64,000 nucleotides of DNA, from the NCBI GenBank assembly GCA_907163375.1, contig CAJQUW010008041.1, forward strand, positions 434,001 through 498,000. Direction: 5' to 3'. Shown one piece after another: positions 37,601 through 52,600 of this stretch (its first letter is position 1; each line of letters begins with the position of its first letter). A program made the position numbers and the translations under genes. This stretch comes from Prostheceraeus crozeri (taxonomy: Eukaryota > Platyhelminthes > Polycladida > Euryleptidae). The notes under the pieces were generated by a model. The model ran no database searches, was not told the DNA's origin, and saw only the letters and a program-made list of their open reading frames with translations.

Positions 37601-40600
37601 ACTCTAAATCTGAACACCATAGTCCAACAGCAGCAATCATCCTCAATATTTACACCGCTCAACTTAGAAAATGAACAATCAAGGACATCACGAAATGAAT
37701 TACCATCCTCCATCTCTGTGATATTGATTTAAGAATAGAAAAACAAACTCCACAAAAAACATTAAGCAATGCTAAATGGGCATGTGGAACCTTCAACCAG
37801 TGGGTCCGAGAACGAAACGAACACATTTTGGCAAGTAATTCAGAAGCCTTGATGTTTCTATCTGAGAATGGACATTCGTCTCTCAAAGATATAACAAAAG
37901 CCAATCTTAATTCGGCATTGAAGTCTTTTGTGTTTGAAGTGCGAAAAAGAAATGGTTTGAAGTATCCGAGCGAGTCTTTAAGACAACTTATTAACGGTAT
38001 AAATTATTGGCTTCGCAAAAAAGAAAAGAAAAACTGGAATATATTTACGGACTCCGACTTTGAAGATCCTCGAAACACGCTAGACGGCGCCATGAAGGAG
38101 ACCGCTAGGGAAGGAAACGATGAACAGCCGAAAAGAGCGGTATCTATAACAGAAGAACAGGAGGAAGATCTATGGAACAGATTTTATCTTGGGGACGATA
38201 ATCCGAAGAAGCTGAATCGCACTTTGCTTTATTTGCTTTCAAAGCATTGTGGATTAAGAGGAGGAGCTGAATTATGACAATTATCATACGGAGAAAATGG
38301 CAATCTAAATCTTGTTCAGTACAAAACAAACATTGAAATCTTGGAGTATTATGAAAACACATCAAAAACCAACAATCATAGCCTGAAGCATCATCACATC
38401 GAACCAAAATCTGTGAGAATCTGGCCGTCAGACAATGCCAATCGTTGTGTGATAAGACTTTGTAAGAAAATGATAAATCTCAGACCAGCTATATGCAATA
38501 CACAAGCCTTATTTCTGCAACCACATCCGCACCACACAGCTACCAAATGGTATAATCCCATACCCATGGGTCACAATACATTGTCCTTGACTATTCGATT
38601 GGATTTGACGGAAATTACACCAACTAAAGTGGAAGACGAACAGCAGTTACAAGAATTATTGAGAAAACAGGAGACAAGAAACTAGCTAAGAAAATATCCG
38701 GCCATCGTAGTGAATGTATTGATGTATACGATGAGGTATCGGACAAAAGAATGCGATTAGCTTCGAATGTGTTATCTAATCAAGTGAATAACTCAAACAT
38801 AGAATGCAACAACACAATAACAACAATTACGGATACTGTAACAACGAATACTATTGAACAATCTGTCGGTGGACCCACCTCTTTGAATGATCTAAAAGAT
38901 TTCTGCAAAGAATTGAAAATTGCTCCAAAAAGAATATGTGTACATAACTCTGATGGCTCATCTGTTGAGATGAACTTTTGATTTATGATATTAAAGATGA
39001 TTTGTTTTCTGCATGGACTTCTAAATAAAAGGCTGAAAATAAACAGGTAGACTAAGTTGAATTAAATCATACGATCACAGTCAAATTATTTAGAAGTCCA
39101 TCGTTTATGTTATTTCATCTTATTAAGATGAATTGTTCATCTTATAATTGTAGCCTACTCCTGAATATCGTTGCACTGCACATGTGAAAAAATCTAGGAA
39201 TCGATGAGTAACGATGTAAATTCATGTAAAAATAGCGATGATATTATTATAGTATTATAATTATATAGATTATCAAATATAGATCATATAAAATTATATA
39301 CTATTATAACATTATAGGTATCATATTATTATCGCTATTTTTACATGCATTTAATAGGCCTATATCGTTACTCATTCATTCCTAGATTTCTTAACATGTG
39401 CAGTGCAATGATATCTAGGAGTACAATTACTGCTATTTTGCGTGCATATTCATGTCTTTGGTAAATATATTTCTTAAAGTAAAGGTATTCTTACAAAAAA
39501 TGAAAGTATATTTAATAGGATATTTACATGGGAAATAAGACGGACATTCTCCAAAGAGAGGAAATATCAACTATTCCTCCCGCAGCTGCAGCTATGGTGT
39601 AGAGCCCGAGAGCAGCGAGGGAAGGACAGATAGCTAAGGGAGGAAACGTTTATTTCCTCTCTCAAGAATGCAGCTTTTCATTTTGTGACTTTTAGATGTC
39701 TATTGGTCATTATGAAATTGATGGCAATACCGCGAAATCTATGAATGAGCTACACCAGGGACTATATCGATGGATATCTTGGTAATCTCTGGCTAAACAT
39801 AACTTGATTACAGACTTCTATGTTTTTTCACACTGGAGCTTACACAAGAAAAACTGCTGGAGGCATAGAAATTAACAATACCATAGAAAGTCCTAGAATG
39901 GAAATTGCATGAAAATTATGGCACACGCCGGGGGAACTTAGTTGGGGCATAAAGCAAATTTTGTGAACTGGCTTTCTTGTTTTCGGTTTGGTATTTTTAA
40001 TTATCAAGTCAATTTGTGATGTACACAAAAGCAATAGTCAATTTACAAAATAGTGCAGCGACAGGATGACAAAGAAGGAAATCCGTTAAAACGTTCTGTG
40101 CGTTCATCATTTTGAAATATCGCTCCGATAATCAATCAAGAGTATAATCAGACACATATGCAACTTGTAATGTCGATTTACAGAGCATGCATTGCTCCAG
40201 ACGCCAAGAAATCTTATAGTATTCATTTTGCTTTGAAGGATCCCCCTGTTCAATATATTTGAACAATTTTCAATACCTTTGCATGCTTTCGAATATGAGC
40301 TTTCAAAATATAATCACACCATGTCATATCAATCATTTAGTGATTAATTGAAAAGTTCCAACGACATGTCATTTATCTGATAAATGTCTGTCGCTAAAGA
40401 AGCTTTCGATGTGTTTATTCCAGAAGAGCGCTAGGTTTCTTAACCGCTAGAAGGAGAAATTATCCAATAATTAGAATTTGTATCTGTGAATTCTTGAAAT
40501 GTTCTTACAAACAGCACGCCGACCACTTTCAATTATGACTTTGTGAACCAAATTTCAATTTGTATTCCAATATTGAAAAATTGGAAAATATCTGTCGATG

Positions 40601-43600
40601 ACTGCTACAAATAGACACACTATATTAATCCATGGAAGAATAGGCTATTTCACATGAAACAAAGCCGCCATCTCACTTGCAATTCTCTTCATGAAAATCA
40701 TGTAATTTGCTGTCAACAACTTCCACAACCAACTTGACAAATAATTTCACTATGATACAATGTTTTAGATCGAATCTGATCTACAAACCATAGATTTTCC
40801 CATGTGCCATCATTGTACATAGGCAAGATATCAAACTTCCATTCTAGTGTACTATTATCCATTTCTATGCGTGAGACTGAAAAGCTGAATTTTCCTACCG
40901 GCAGTTAACATAGAAGAGATATCTTTTACCTGCCACATAAAATGAAAAGTTGTTTATCACGAAGTGCGTTTCTTTCTGCGAATGAATGCTTCCAGTATTG
41001 TCAATTTCTTCTTTTCGACCTTACACTGCGTCGCCCTTGTCTTCGAAAAGTCATCTTCAGCTGATTTCAACTTGCTTTCAGCAATCTCAATCATGGCCTG
41101 TGCTACGGCTATTTGTGTGGCATCATTTGATTTGACAGCATTCTTCAACTTTTCAGCAACTTCCAAGATTTCAGCATTTCCAGTTGTCATCATTTGGGCA
41201 CTGCTTGCCTCTTCCTTTCCCAAGATGGCTTCCATCTCTTTCAACTTCTCCGTTTTCTTTTTGACTTTTTGGAATCGAATGTTTTCTGATATAGCATTTT
41301 TTTCGTTGTTCTTCACTTTCTTTTTCTGCTAACTCTCGCCTCTTTCTCTCTCCTCTTCCATTCGTTTCTGCTTCTGTTCCAAAACGTATCTTGTAGCACA
41401 GATGGACTTGTCTACAGCTTGTTTCCATTCGAGTGAATGCCCCGATGCCATTGTTGGTTGCCTCATTCAAGCTTGTCCACTGAGACGTGACGTCGTTTCC
41501 GCTGATCGAGAAGGCTCTCTCCACCTCATTATTCCCGTATGACAACGACAACAGCATTTCCCAAGATCGCCTAAATGCTTGCATTTCGCTTCTCCGAGAC
41601 TATTCTTTGTTTTGAAAATATCTGCCCAGTATTGTTCAACGCCGTCACTGATTCATTGTTGGCGATGTCATCCACCCTGTAAAGTCTCCACTCGTCCACC
41701 AGTCGATTGCAATCATTATCTCTACCAATCATTTTTGCCAACCTAAGAACTGCATCAACTGAGGCTGAAAGTATATCTTAGTTTGTAAATTCATTACTAC
41801 ATTTTGCTAATCTGCTACTGAGAGATGCTAAATATCGCTCATTTAGCTAGCAGTCATTGAAGAAAAATCGATTCGTGAAGCATAATTTTCAAAATTTTGG
41901 AGTATTATCGCTATTAGCCACACACCAACGAAAATGTGAAATGGGATGGCTATGTATGTAATGTAATTAAAAAGCAAACAAGCGATTTTGCGCATTGCGC
42001 AAGCTGCGACCTCATCTGACTTTTGATGAGCTTCATAAATTGTGCATCGGTTTCATTCGCCCTATTTTAGAGCATGTGTGTCCAGTATCTGTTGGACTTT
42101 CCTCGGTCCAATTTACATGCAATCCTCTTTTGCCAAACTGAAACTGGTCAAACATCATTCATTGTGTTTACTGCGCGACTATTGAACAATCAAGTATAAC
42201 TTCTCATTAACTTCTGCAATGCATTCATTCATTTTTTCTATTTGCTATGTGTATAAATGTCATGACTTGTATGATTGCTATTTCCATCAATAAACACAAT
42301 CTACCACTACCACGAGGAGAGTGACATACGTCTCATGGACACCACAAAACAATCTCCACACTGTAAACTCTAGAGCACGAAATTTCGCTTGAATTAGGCA
42401 TGAAATTTAGGCATCAATTCTAACCAACACAAGGCACGAAGTTCATAGTGCCGAGTTCGTACCCATTGATTTTTCCTTCGATTTCATTGGATAAACAAAT
42501 ATTTGGTTTGGTGCCTATTAGTGCCTAGTGGCGCCTACTGGTGCCTCGAGTTACTAGAAAGGCACTAACTGGGCGCTAACTGGCACGAAATTTCGGCTTC
42601 GTACCTAAGTGCCCTACAGTTTACAGTGCACATCAACCCTAACAAAACAACTCTCACTCTCTACATTGGATCTCCACGAACACAGCACAAACCTATCACT
42701 CACTATTGATAACAGTTCACTGTCAACTCTCAACAGCCGAAACCTGGGCGTCAACCTACATACTCAACACACGTCAACAACATTTACGAAAAAGCAAGAC
42801 ACATCTCGAACATTCTCACATGTCTCACTTCCACCAATTGGGGACAACAGCAAGAGACTACCATGGCGACCTACAAGGCCATCACACGTCTCCTCTTTGA
42901 ATACACATCCACAGTCTGGTTACCAATCATTTCACAAACAAATATTGACAAACTGCAAGCAAAGCAAAACAAAGCGCTCAGGATCGCCACAGGATGAACA
43001 TGCGACACAGATACACAGCACTTACACGACGAAACACACGTCCTACATATTGCGGAACACCTCACACTACACGCAAAACAGCTTCTAAACAAAGCAGAAA
43101 ATCAACAACACCCCCTCCATCTCCTCACGCAACAACAACCACCTCCCAGACAACAAAAGTCCACAATTTTCAACACGGAAGCACACATCACGTCCATTCA
43201 CACAGTCATCCAACGCAACAATAAAACAGCTACTCAAGCAAACACACACCCACCACGTCGGCACATAAGTAGCACACAGACAAAACAATAAGGTCATGAA
43301 CGCAACCCCCCACAGTTCACATTTCAGAACAAACACTCGACAGACGCACACGCAGAACACTGGCACAACTCTTCACCAACAAATCACCCTTCTTAAAGGA
43401 ATACTTTGACAACACAAACCACCTGTCCATTCTTCACCCTTTTCCTTCCTTTGTAAAATGCAACCGCACAACGCAAAACCCCTCTTCTCTTGCACAAACA
43501 CACAGACATCGCTCACACCATGGGACCTGTGGGTTGCCCCCGTCAGGTGTGCGGAGCTCATCCGCCGCTTGGAGCGGGCAGTTGGCCCGCCTAACATTGA

Positions 43601-46600
43601 CAGCCCCTGGACCCCCTCATAACAGCAGAGAAGGGGTGGTTGACACCACCACCACCGCGACATGCGTCGACCTTTGGATTAGCGCTTTATTTGCCACAAT
43701 ACCAATACAAATGAATAATCATTCATCGTACAAGACTTCAATATTCGGATAGAACAACTCCTTCACGTGACGTGTAAAGCATGGATGGCCACACGATTCT
43801 CGGGGATATAGAGAGGGAAATAATGGATCAATCCCGAAGGACGAGGACCATGGATATCCGCGATAAAATTGCTCTCTACATACAAAACTTTGCTCTATCA
43901 ACACTACAGCAGGGATTGTGAATACGATTCTACAACTATCTGGAATACTAATGCAGCTAATACGATTCTAATACTAATACAGCAAATCTGGAATACTTTA
44001 TTTCTCCTGCTCTGCTGAGGAAGTGAATGTTATTTCATGGATTGATCCCCACTGTTAACGTACAAAAGCGATCATAGTGAATTAACAAAGATGTCTTGAA
44101 CGAATATGAGCAAGGAGCAGGGGGCAACAGTAGGAACTGAATGGAGACAGTAGATGAATTAAACGTGACACTGACACTGATATTGCGTCGTAGTAGAAAT
44201 TATGACACACTCGTACATTCTCACCGTTTACTTGCTCAAATCAATGCCGTGTACTAACATAACATAATAGTTGAATTAACCATGGAAGAAACCAAAGTTA
44301 AACAACTACCCTAGTAGTTTGAATTGAAGATAGAAACAAACAAAAAAAAATAAATTTTGAAATTACCCTGGCAGAGAATCCTGCAAATAATTAGGTAACA
44401 TAAAGTCATGAACGAATGAATATAAATTAACACTAACAACGTAGAGTGACCTACCCCAGTTCAGAGTAGGAATTGAAACACGAATAAAGGCTAGCCGACC
44501 CAACTTAAGACGGGAAGGGAAATAAATTAAGACTTATGATCAATTTCTATTTTTACTATCTAATAACTAAAATGAGAGTTCGTCATGGACTTGACGAGAA
44601 ACTGACTTAAAAAATAACAAATGGTGAATATTAAGAAACCCAAGAAACCAAAATTAAGTTTGTTATGCATGGAGTCATCAGGAAGGAACCATGTGGCTGC
44701 ATGGCAAGGCTTCGGCCCCTAACCTTCAACCTACACCACATGGCGGGGCCAGGCCAACCATATCGAATGTACGATATGGAAGGTCTCTTCATGCCTGAGG
44801 AAACATAGCAAAAACCTAACCGAAAATAACATTTTTAGAATTTTTGAGGACAAAAGGAAGGAAATGAATCTGGAAGAGGATTTTTAGTTCAACATGATGG
44901 AAGGCATCTGGCGAGACGAAAAACAACCAAACTTATAAACGAGGAACCTATTCATCAAGAACCTTATAACCCCTCTCCTTGAAGATATTGAAAATGCCCT
45001 TAGCTCTTGATGTGAAGGCGGAACCATCCGATGAAATCCTGGCGATCCTGATGAGTTGGGCAGCACAGATGTTTAAGACAGTGTTCAAAGACATATTACT
45101 CTCGGGGAATTATATAGCACCAATGGGAAGCTGAACTCATCAACCTTATAGTAAACTTCTGTGGTGTATAGGGGCATATTACTCTCGGGGAGGTATATAG
45201 CACCAATGGGAAGCTGAACTCATCAACCTTATAGTAAACTTCTGTGGTGTATAGGGGCATATTACTCTCGGGGAATTATATAGCACCAATGGGAAGCTGA
45301 ACTCATCAACCTTATAGTAAACTTCTGTGGTGTATAGGGGCATATTACTCTCGGGGAATTATATAGCACCAATGGGAAGCTGAACTCATCAACCTTATAG
45401 TAAACTTCTGTGGTGTATAGGGGCATATTACTCTCGGGGAATTATATAGCACCACTGGGAAGCTGAACTCATCAACCTTATAGTAAACTTCTGTGGTGTA
45501 TAGGGGCATATTACTCTCGGGGAAGTATATAGCACCACTGGGAAGCTGAACTCATCAACCTTATAGTAAACTTCTGTGGTGTATAGGCCACCATTTTGGA
45601 TCTTGATTTTGACATCCAAATAATTAACACATTTGTTTCAACTAGGTAATGTCAAGCCATTAGCGATCTATTGCGCAGTCAATTTCTATGATCTTGCAGA
45701 CAGACATGGCAGTGGATATCTGCTTTCTAAAGAAGTAGTCTAAATGAAAAAGCACTGATTTAAGTACGTTAACCATAGAAATAGATCTTTATCCATACCT
45801 CCCTATTACAACGCGCAAATGCATGATTGATTCATCTCTGTGAAGTAAACAGTGAGAATGCACAAGTGCGAAACAGGGATAGATGTCACTGTTTACCTTG
45901 AAAATCAGCGCTTTGTCATAATTTCCACTACTATGCAATGACAGCGTCACGGTCAAACTTAACTTTTCTCTTCCTGTATTTACCTCTTCCATTTCCTGCT
46001 GAAACTCCTGCAACTTGCTCATATTCGCTAATGCATCTTTGTCAAATTGCTATGGTCGCTGTTGTAAGTAAACAGTGGAAAGCATTCCATGAAATATCAT
46101 TTACCTGCTCAGCAGAGTAGTATAATCTTATTTCACTTAATTTAATTCTTCCTTTTTTTAATAATCATTTTCCAAAATCCCTTTCCATCACCTTCAGATG
46201 CCATCAAGCACTTCGATCAACTTTTTTCACATCTGCCATAAGAAATATTTTCTGGGAAAGTCGATGGTAGGTAAGAAGTCGTGGGATAGTCATTTATAGA
46301 ACATTCCTGTTGGAATGCGGCTGCTCTGTGAGGTCAAAAATGGATTTGTTTATCACTTTTCCAAAATTTCGTGATATTCATTCAAATTTACTTTCCCATC
46401 GGATTATTTTTCCACAGCTTGACAAGTGCTCAAATTCCTTCTGTCAAGCACTCAGAAGTGACAGTTGTGATATCTGGCAACTATGAAGTGGAATGCAGCT
46501 CCAGAGTGCCTGCACAATGCCACCTTCATTAGCGTGATGGGCGAGCTATTTTGACGATTAAATGCCTCATTTCTGCCAAGTGCACACACGTGACGGTATA

Positions 46601-49600
46601 AAAAAACCACTTTATTTAAAATCACTCAATCGTGCAGTCTTGAAAGCATGCCGCAGATGTTCTTGACACTGACATCAGGTGATCATTGAGCGATTCATAA
46701 TTAAAAGTGATTGTTGACTTTTTCAATGGACTGATTAATATTAAAAACGATTAAAGACCCAACCCGAGACCTTTCGTCCGCTCTAAGTCACGTGTTGTCG
46801 CGGAGCTGGTGAAATAACTGAAACATAACATAACTTAATAACACAAAATGTGAGACAAGGGCGAAAGAATGGACGGTAAGTGCACATCAATGTTATTGCC
46901 ATGGCAACCAAAGACCAATAATGAACAGCTTCTGGCCGCACAGGTCAGCAGCAATGGACTGAATGGCAGGAACTTCAATGAGGCGAAGTACGCTTGTAAC
47001 TTCGGATCGAAGATAATATCGAATTGCACAGTGAACTTGAAAAGATGTTTTGGTGCGACAAAATACCCGCACAGATTTTAGCCTTATAACCATGTCTATC
47101 TTAAAGCCTTGTGTTAAAAAACGTTTCATTAATCATAATATCAACGCTTTCACATGTAATCCCTATACATTGAGCTCGATAATGCCACGCTTCTTCAAAA
47201 TTCAGGGTTTACAACGAAATTCAAAATTTACGACGAAATCCGTACTTTTGCATTTTTGGAAAAATTGAAATTCAAAGAAAGACACCTAACATGCAAAATA
47301 AATGATTCATTATTTCTGATATTCAATAATTCAGCCTTCTTGCATTAAATCATAAACGGAATCACCAAGTCATTAAGTGATTGTGACAGGATCGGTTTCC
47401 ACTCTCCTGTCGTTAATATTCAATTGCCAGCTGCTATTAGGCAACAAACACAACAAGAGGTCTGCTTGCATATAAGCCCTACTCAATGAATCTGTTTCCA
47501 CTTTTAGAAGTCTCTAATTCGTTAAATTTGAAAGCAAGGAATGTTCTAGTATTGATACGCTCAACAAAAAAGCAGTTTGAATAAACACAAACACGTGGCT
47601 TCAAAATGCAACCATGATAACAATGCAACGTGTTCATCTGCAAGCAACCTGTCCAGTGTACATGCACCACACTTCATCCACAAAACTAAAATCACATAAA
47701 TGATTAAAGCTGCAAATGTAGCTGGAATTACATGAATCAGAGCTACCATGAAAATGACGCATCGATGAACATCTTTTGCTCAATTGTTAAAGTTTGATGC
47801 CAAAATTCAATGTCATTCAAGGTTCTTCAAGGTCGTGCAAACCCTGCTTGCATCATTTAGTCGCTAGACGATTATTTCACTTACCAAAATAGCCTGCTCC
47901 CTTATCTCGCATCAGGAGACATTTAACATTTTCTTATTTCCTCCTTGTAATGAACAATTTCTACTTATTACATGTGCTTCCCATACAACTTTGAAAATGT
48001 ACGCTACACAGAATTAGACTGTTTAATCGTGAAGTGCAAACTGATTCAAAACGATGGCACATGCATGAACTTAATAAGTGGGCAAAAAAGAAATTTTTAA
48101 TACCTTGCAGAGATAGGAGAAATAGTCATGCGTCGCTTGCGGATTTCTCTGAATTGCTTCAAAATGATCCGATCGCCAAGATTCCTTCAGATTCGTAAAC
48201 TCAGATCATTGGGCAAAAGTTTTCTCGATAATGTTGGGCCCTCCGATCATTTGAAAAAAGTTAGCAGGCGCATGAAAAAAACGTTCACAAACTTCTCCGT
48301 AGAACTTGACATCGTCTGTGTCTCTGCTGTGTGATCCGGTTGACAACAGTCACTGAAATTTCGCACAATTTGGCGTGTTTAATGTTGAACAGGCTGCGCA
48401 TTGTTCGATTGCTATGGTATTTAGTCAGCAGATTGTGCCATTTCATTAGCGCTACATGTTCCAATGCTTCCTTTCTAGTCAAACAGAAGAAAAGACAACC
48501 TGTCTCATTCTGTGGTACGCTGCTACTTCAATTAGAATCCGCACATATGGACAGACTCGAACTGTGGAGCTTCTGCACGTCTGTATCGACGTTCGCCCTT
48601 AACCAACTGAGCCATCACCTGACACACATGTGAGTGGATAATTGCACTATTTGCTTTAACTTAGTGTACATATATGAAGAGTGAATCTTGAGCAAATTGA
48701 CAAGTCTCTCAGCACAGTCATATCGCAGGCAGCCTCTTGTACAGTTCCGAATGAACGGCGACACAGCGGGTCTCACATGATTGAAGATAATAAAAAGGTC
48801 GACGTAGAGGAAGTAGAAGAGTAAATAAATTTCACTGCCAGCAAACATTACCTCTGCAACATCTCAGCCGACAAGGGCCGGTTCATAAACTTCATTTCCA
48901 TCATTACTTCAAACGAGAAATCGATAATATGTTCGCCTCAGTGCACCTGTACTGGAGCATGAAAAAGGAATGTGTCACAGCGGCAATAACCCGTGTGCGA
49001 AGAGAATAAATCACGTTCCGCTTTGATGCTCACTTTTAACAGATCTTTACACCGTCGGTGCATTGTCTTACCCGTCTGTTGCTTAATTCTTGGAATATCC
49101 TAGCATCTGGAGAGATGGTGCAGCTGACATTTCTATCTGTGCTTTTATGATCTCTCCAATATATATATCAAATTTTCATGAAGCCTTTAGAGATCATCAA
49201 ATAAAAAATTGACTAAATATTAAAAATTCGGACCTAAAATATCCCGAACAGCCAGTCTCAAGATATTGCGCCTCATTAAGTTGCGGTTATCAAGCCTTCA
49301 AGTGAGAGCGGCGGCACCTCCCCAACAGGCGGCCAGTCTCAAGATATTGCGCCTCATTAAGTTGCGGTTATCAAGCCTTCAAGTGAGAGCGGCACCTCCC
49401 CAACAGGCGGCCAGTCTCAAGATATTGCGCCTCATTAAGTTGCGGTTATCAAGCCTTCAAGTGAGAGCGGCGGCACCTCCCCAACAGGCGGCCAGTCTCA
49501 AGATATTGCGCCTCATTAAGTTGCGGTTATCAAGCCTTCAAGTGAGAGCGGCGGCACCTCCCCAACAGGCGGCCAGTCTCAAGATATTGCGCCTCATTAA

Positions 49601-52600
49601 GTTGCGGTTATCAAGCCTTCAAGTGAGAGCGGCACCTCCCCAACAGCCGGCCAGTCTCAAGATATTGCGCCTCATTAAGTTGCGGTTATCAAGCCTTCAA
49701 GTGAGAGCGGCGGCACCTCCCCAACAGGCGGCCAGTCTCAAGATATTGCGCCTCATTAAGTTGCGGTTATCAAGCCTTCAAGTGAGAGCGGCGGCACCTC
49801 CCCAACAGGCGGCCAGTCTCAAGATATTGCGCCTCATTAAGTTGCGGTTATCAAGCCTTCAAGTGAGAGCGGCACCTCCCCAACAGCCGGCCAGTCTCAA
49901 GATATTGCGCCTCATTAAGTTGCGGTTATCAAGCCTTCAAGTGAGAGCGGCGGCACCTTCCCAACAGCGGCCAGTCTCAAGATATTGCGCCTCATTAAGT
50001 TGCGGTTATCAAGCCTTCAAGTAAGAGCGGCGGCACCTCCCCAACAGGCGGCCAGTCTCAAGATATTGCGCCTAATTAAGTTGCGGTTATCAAGCCTTCA
50101 AGTGAGAGCGGCACCTCACCAACAGGCGGCCAGTCTCAAGATATTGCGCCTCATTAAGTTGCGGTTATCAAGCCTTCAAGTGAGAGCGGCGGCACCTCCC
50201 CAACAGGCGGCAAGTCTCAAGATATTGCGCCTCATTAAGTTGCGGTTATCAAGCCTTCAAGTGAGAGCGGCGGCACCTCCCCAACAGGCGGCCAGTCTCA
50301 AGATATTGCGCCTCATTAAGTTGCAGTTATCAAGCCTTCAAGTGAGAGCGCGGCACCTCCCCAACAGGCGGCCAGTCTCAAGATATTGCGCCTCATTAAG
50401 TTGCGGTTATCAAGCCTTCAAGTGAGAGCGGCGGCACCTCCCCAACAGGCGGCCAGTCTCAAGATATTGCGCCTCATTAAGTTGCGGTTATCAAGCCTTC
50501 AAGTGAGAGTGGCGGCACCTCCCCAACAGGCGGCCATTCTCAAGATATTGCGCCTCATTAAGTTGCGGTTATCAAGCCTTCAAGTGAGAGCGGCACCTCC
50601 CCAACAGGCGGCCAGTCTCAAGATATTGCGCCTCATTAAGTTGCGGTTATCAAGCCTTCAAGTGAGAGCGGCGGCACCTCCCCAACAGGCGGCCAGTCTC
50701 AAGATATTGCGCCTCATTAAGTTGCGGTTATCAAGCCTTCAAGTGAGAGCGGCGGCACCTCCCCAACAGGCGGCCAGTCTCAAGATATTGCGCCTCATTA
50801 AGTTGCGGTTATCAAGCCTTCAAGTGAGAGCGGCACCTCCCCAACAGCCGGCCAGTCTCAAGATATTGCGCCTCATTAAGTTGCGGTTATCAAGCCTTCA
50901 AGTGAGAGCGGCGGCACCTCCCCAACAGGCGGCCAGTCTCAAGATATTGCGCCTCATTAAGTTGCGGTTATCAAGCCTTCAAGTGAGAGCGGCACCTCCC
51001 CAACAGGCGGCCAGTCTCAAGATATTGAGCCTCATTAAGTTGCGGTTATCAAGCCTTCAAGTGAGAGCGGCGGCACCTCCCCAACAGGCGGCCAGTCTCA
51101 AGATATTGCGCCTCATTAAGTTGCGGTTATCAAGCCTTCAAGTGAGAGCGGCGGCACCTCCCCAACAGGCGGCCAGTCTCAAGATATTGCGCCTCATTAA
51201 GTTGCGGTTATCAAGCCTTCAAGTGAGAGCGGCGGCACCTCCCCAACAGGCGGCCAGTCTCAAGATATTGCGCCTCATTAAGTTGCGGTTATCAAGCCTT
51301 CAAGTGAGAGCGGCGGCACCTCCCCAACAGGCGGCCAGTCTCAAGATATTGCGCCTCATTAAGTTGCGGTTATCAAGCCTTCAAGTGAGAGCGGCGGCAC
51401 CTCCCCAACAGGCGGCCAGTCTCAAGATATTGCGTCTCATTAAGTTGCGGTTAGCAATCCTTCAAGTGAGAGCGGCGGTACCTCCCCAAATGGCGGCCAG
51501 TCTCAAGATATTGCGCCTCATTAAGTTGCGGTTATCAAGCCTTCAAGTGAGAGCGGCGGCACCTCCCCAACAGGCGGCCAGTCTCACAAGGCTGTGGTTA
51601 GTAAGCCTTCAAGTGAGAGCGGCGGCACCTCCCCAACAGGCGGTCAGTCTCAAGATATTGCGCCTCATTAAGTTGCGGTTATCAAGCCTTCAAGTGAGAG
51701 CGGCGGCACCTCCCCAACAGGCGGCCAGTCTCAAGATATTGCGCCTCATTAAGTTGCGGTTATCAAGCCTTCAAGTGAGAGCGGCGGCACCTCCCCAACA
51801 GGCGGCCAGTCTCAAGATATTGCGCCTCATTAAGTTGCGGTTATTAAGCCTTCAAGTGAGAGCGGCGGCACCTCCCCAACAGGCGGCCAGTCTCAAGATA
51901 TTGCGCCTCATTAAGTTGCGGTTATCAAGCCTTCAAGTGAGAGCGGCGGCACCTCCCCAACAGGCGGCCAGTCTCAAGATATTGCGCCTCATTAAGTTGC
52001 GGTTATCAAGCCTTCAAGTGAGAGCGGCGGCACCTCCCCAACAGGCGGCCAGTCTCAAGATATTGCGCCTCATTAAGTTGCGGTTATCAGGCCTTCAAGT
52101 GAGAGCGGCGGCACCTCCCCAACAGGCGGCCAGTCCCAAGATATTGCGCCTCATTAAGTTGCGGTTATCAAGCCTTCAAGTGAGAGCGGCGGCACCTCCC
52201 CAACAGGCGGCCAGTCTCACAAGGCTGTGGTTAGTAAGCCTTCAAGTGAGAGCGGCGGCACCTCCCCAACAGGCGGCCAGTCTCAAGATATTGCGCCTCA
52301 TTAAGTTGCGGTTATCAAGCCTTCAAGTGAGAGCGGCGGCACCTCCCCAACAGGCGGCCAGTCTCAAGATATTGCGCCTCATTAAGTTGCGGTTATCAAG
52401 CCTTCAAATGAGAGCGGCGGCACCTCCCCAACAGCCGGCCAGTCTCAAGATATTGCGCCTCATTAAGTTGCGGTTATCAAGCCTTCAAGTGAGAGCGGCA
52501 CCTCCCCAACAGCCGGCCAGTCTCAAGATATTGCGCCTCATTAAGTTGCGGTTATCAAGCCTTCAAGTGAGAGCGGCGGCACCTCCCCAACAGGCGGCAA

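Noticed and set aside
37505-38981. Host gene of the ZMYM/KCTD1 type with a recombinase-like domain
   Set aside because: The frame is broken several times, no splice sites bridge the breaks, and it lies in an intron full of mobile elements; a decayed Crypton explains it better.
48552-48622. Functional tRNA gene on the minus strand
   Set aside because: A and B boxes are present, but the acceptor stem and a 7-base anticodon loop do not form, and the sequence is joined to a dispersed repeat body.
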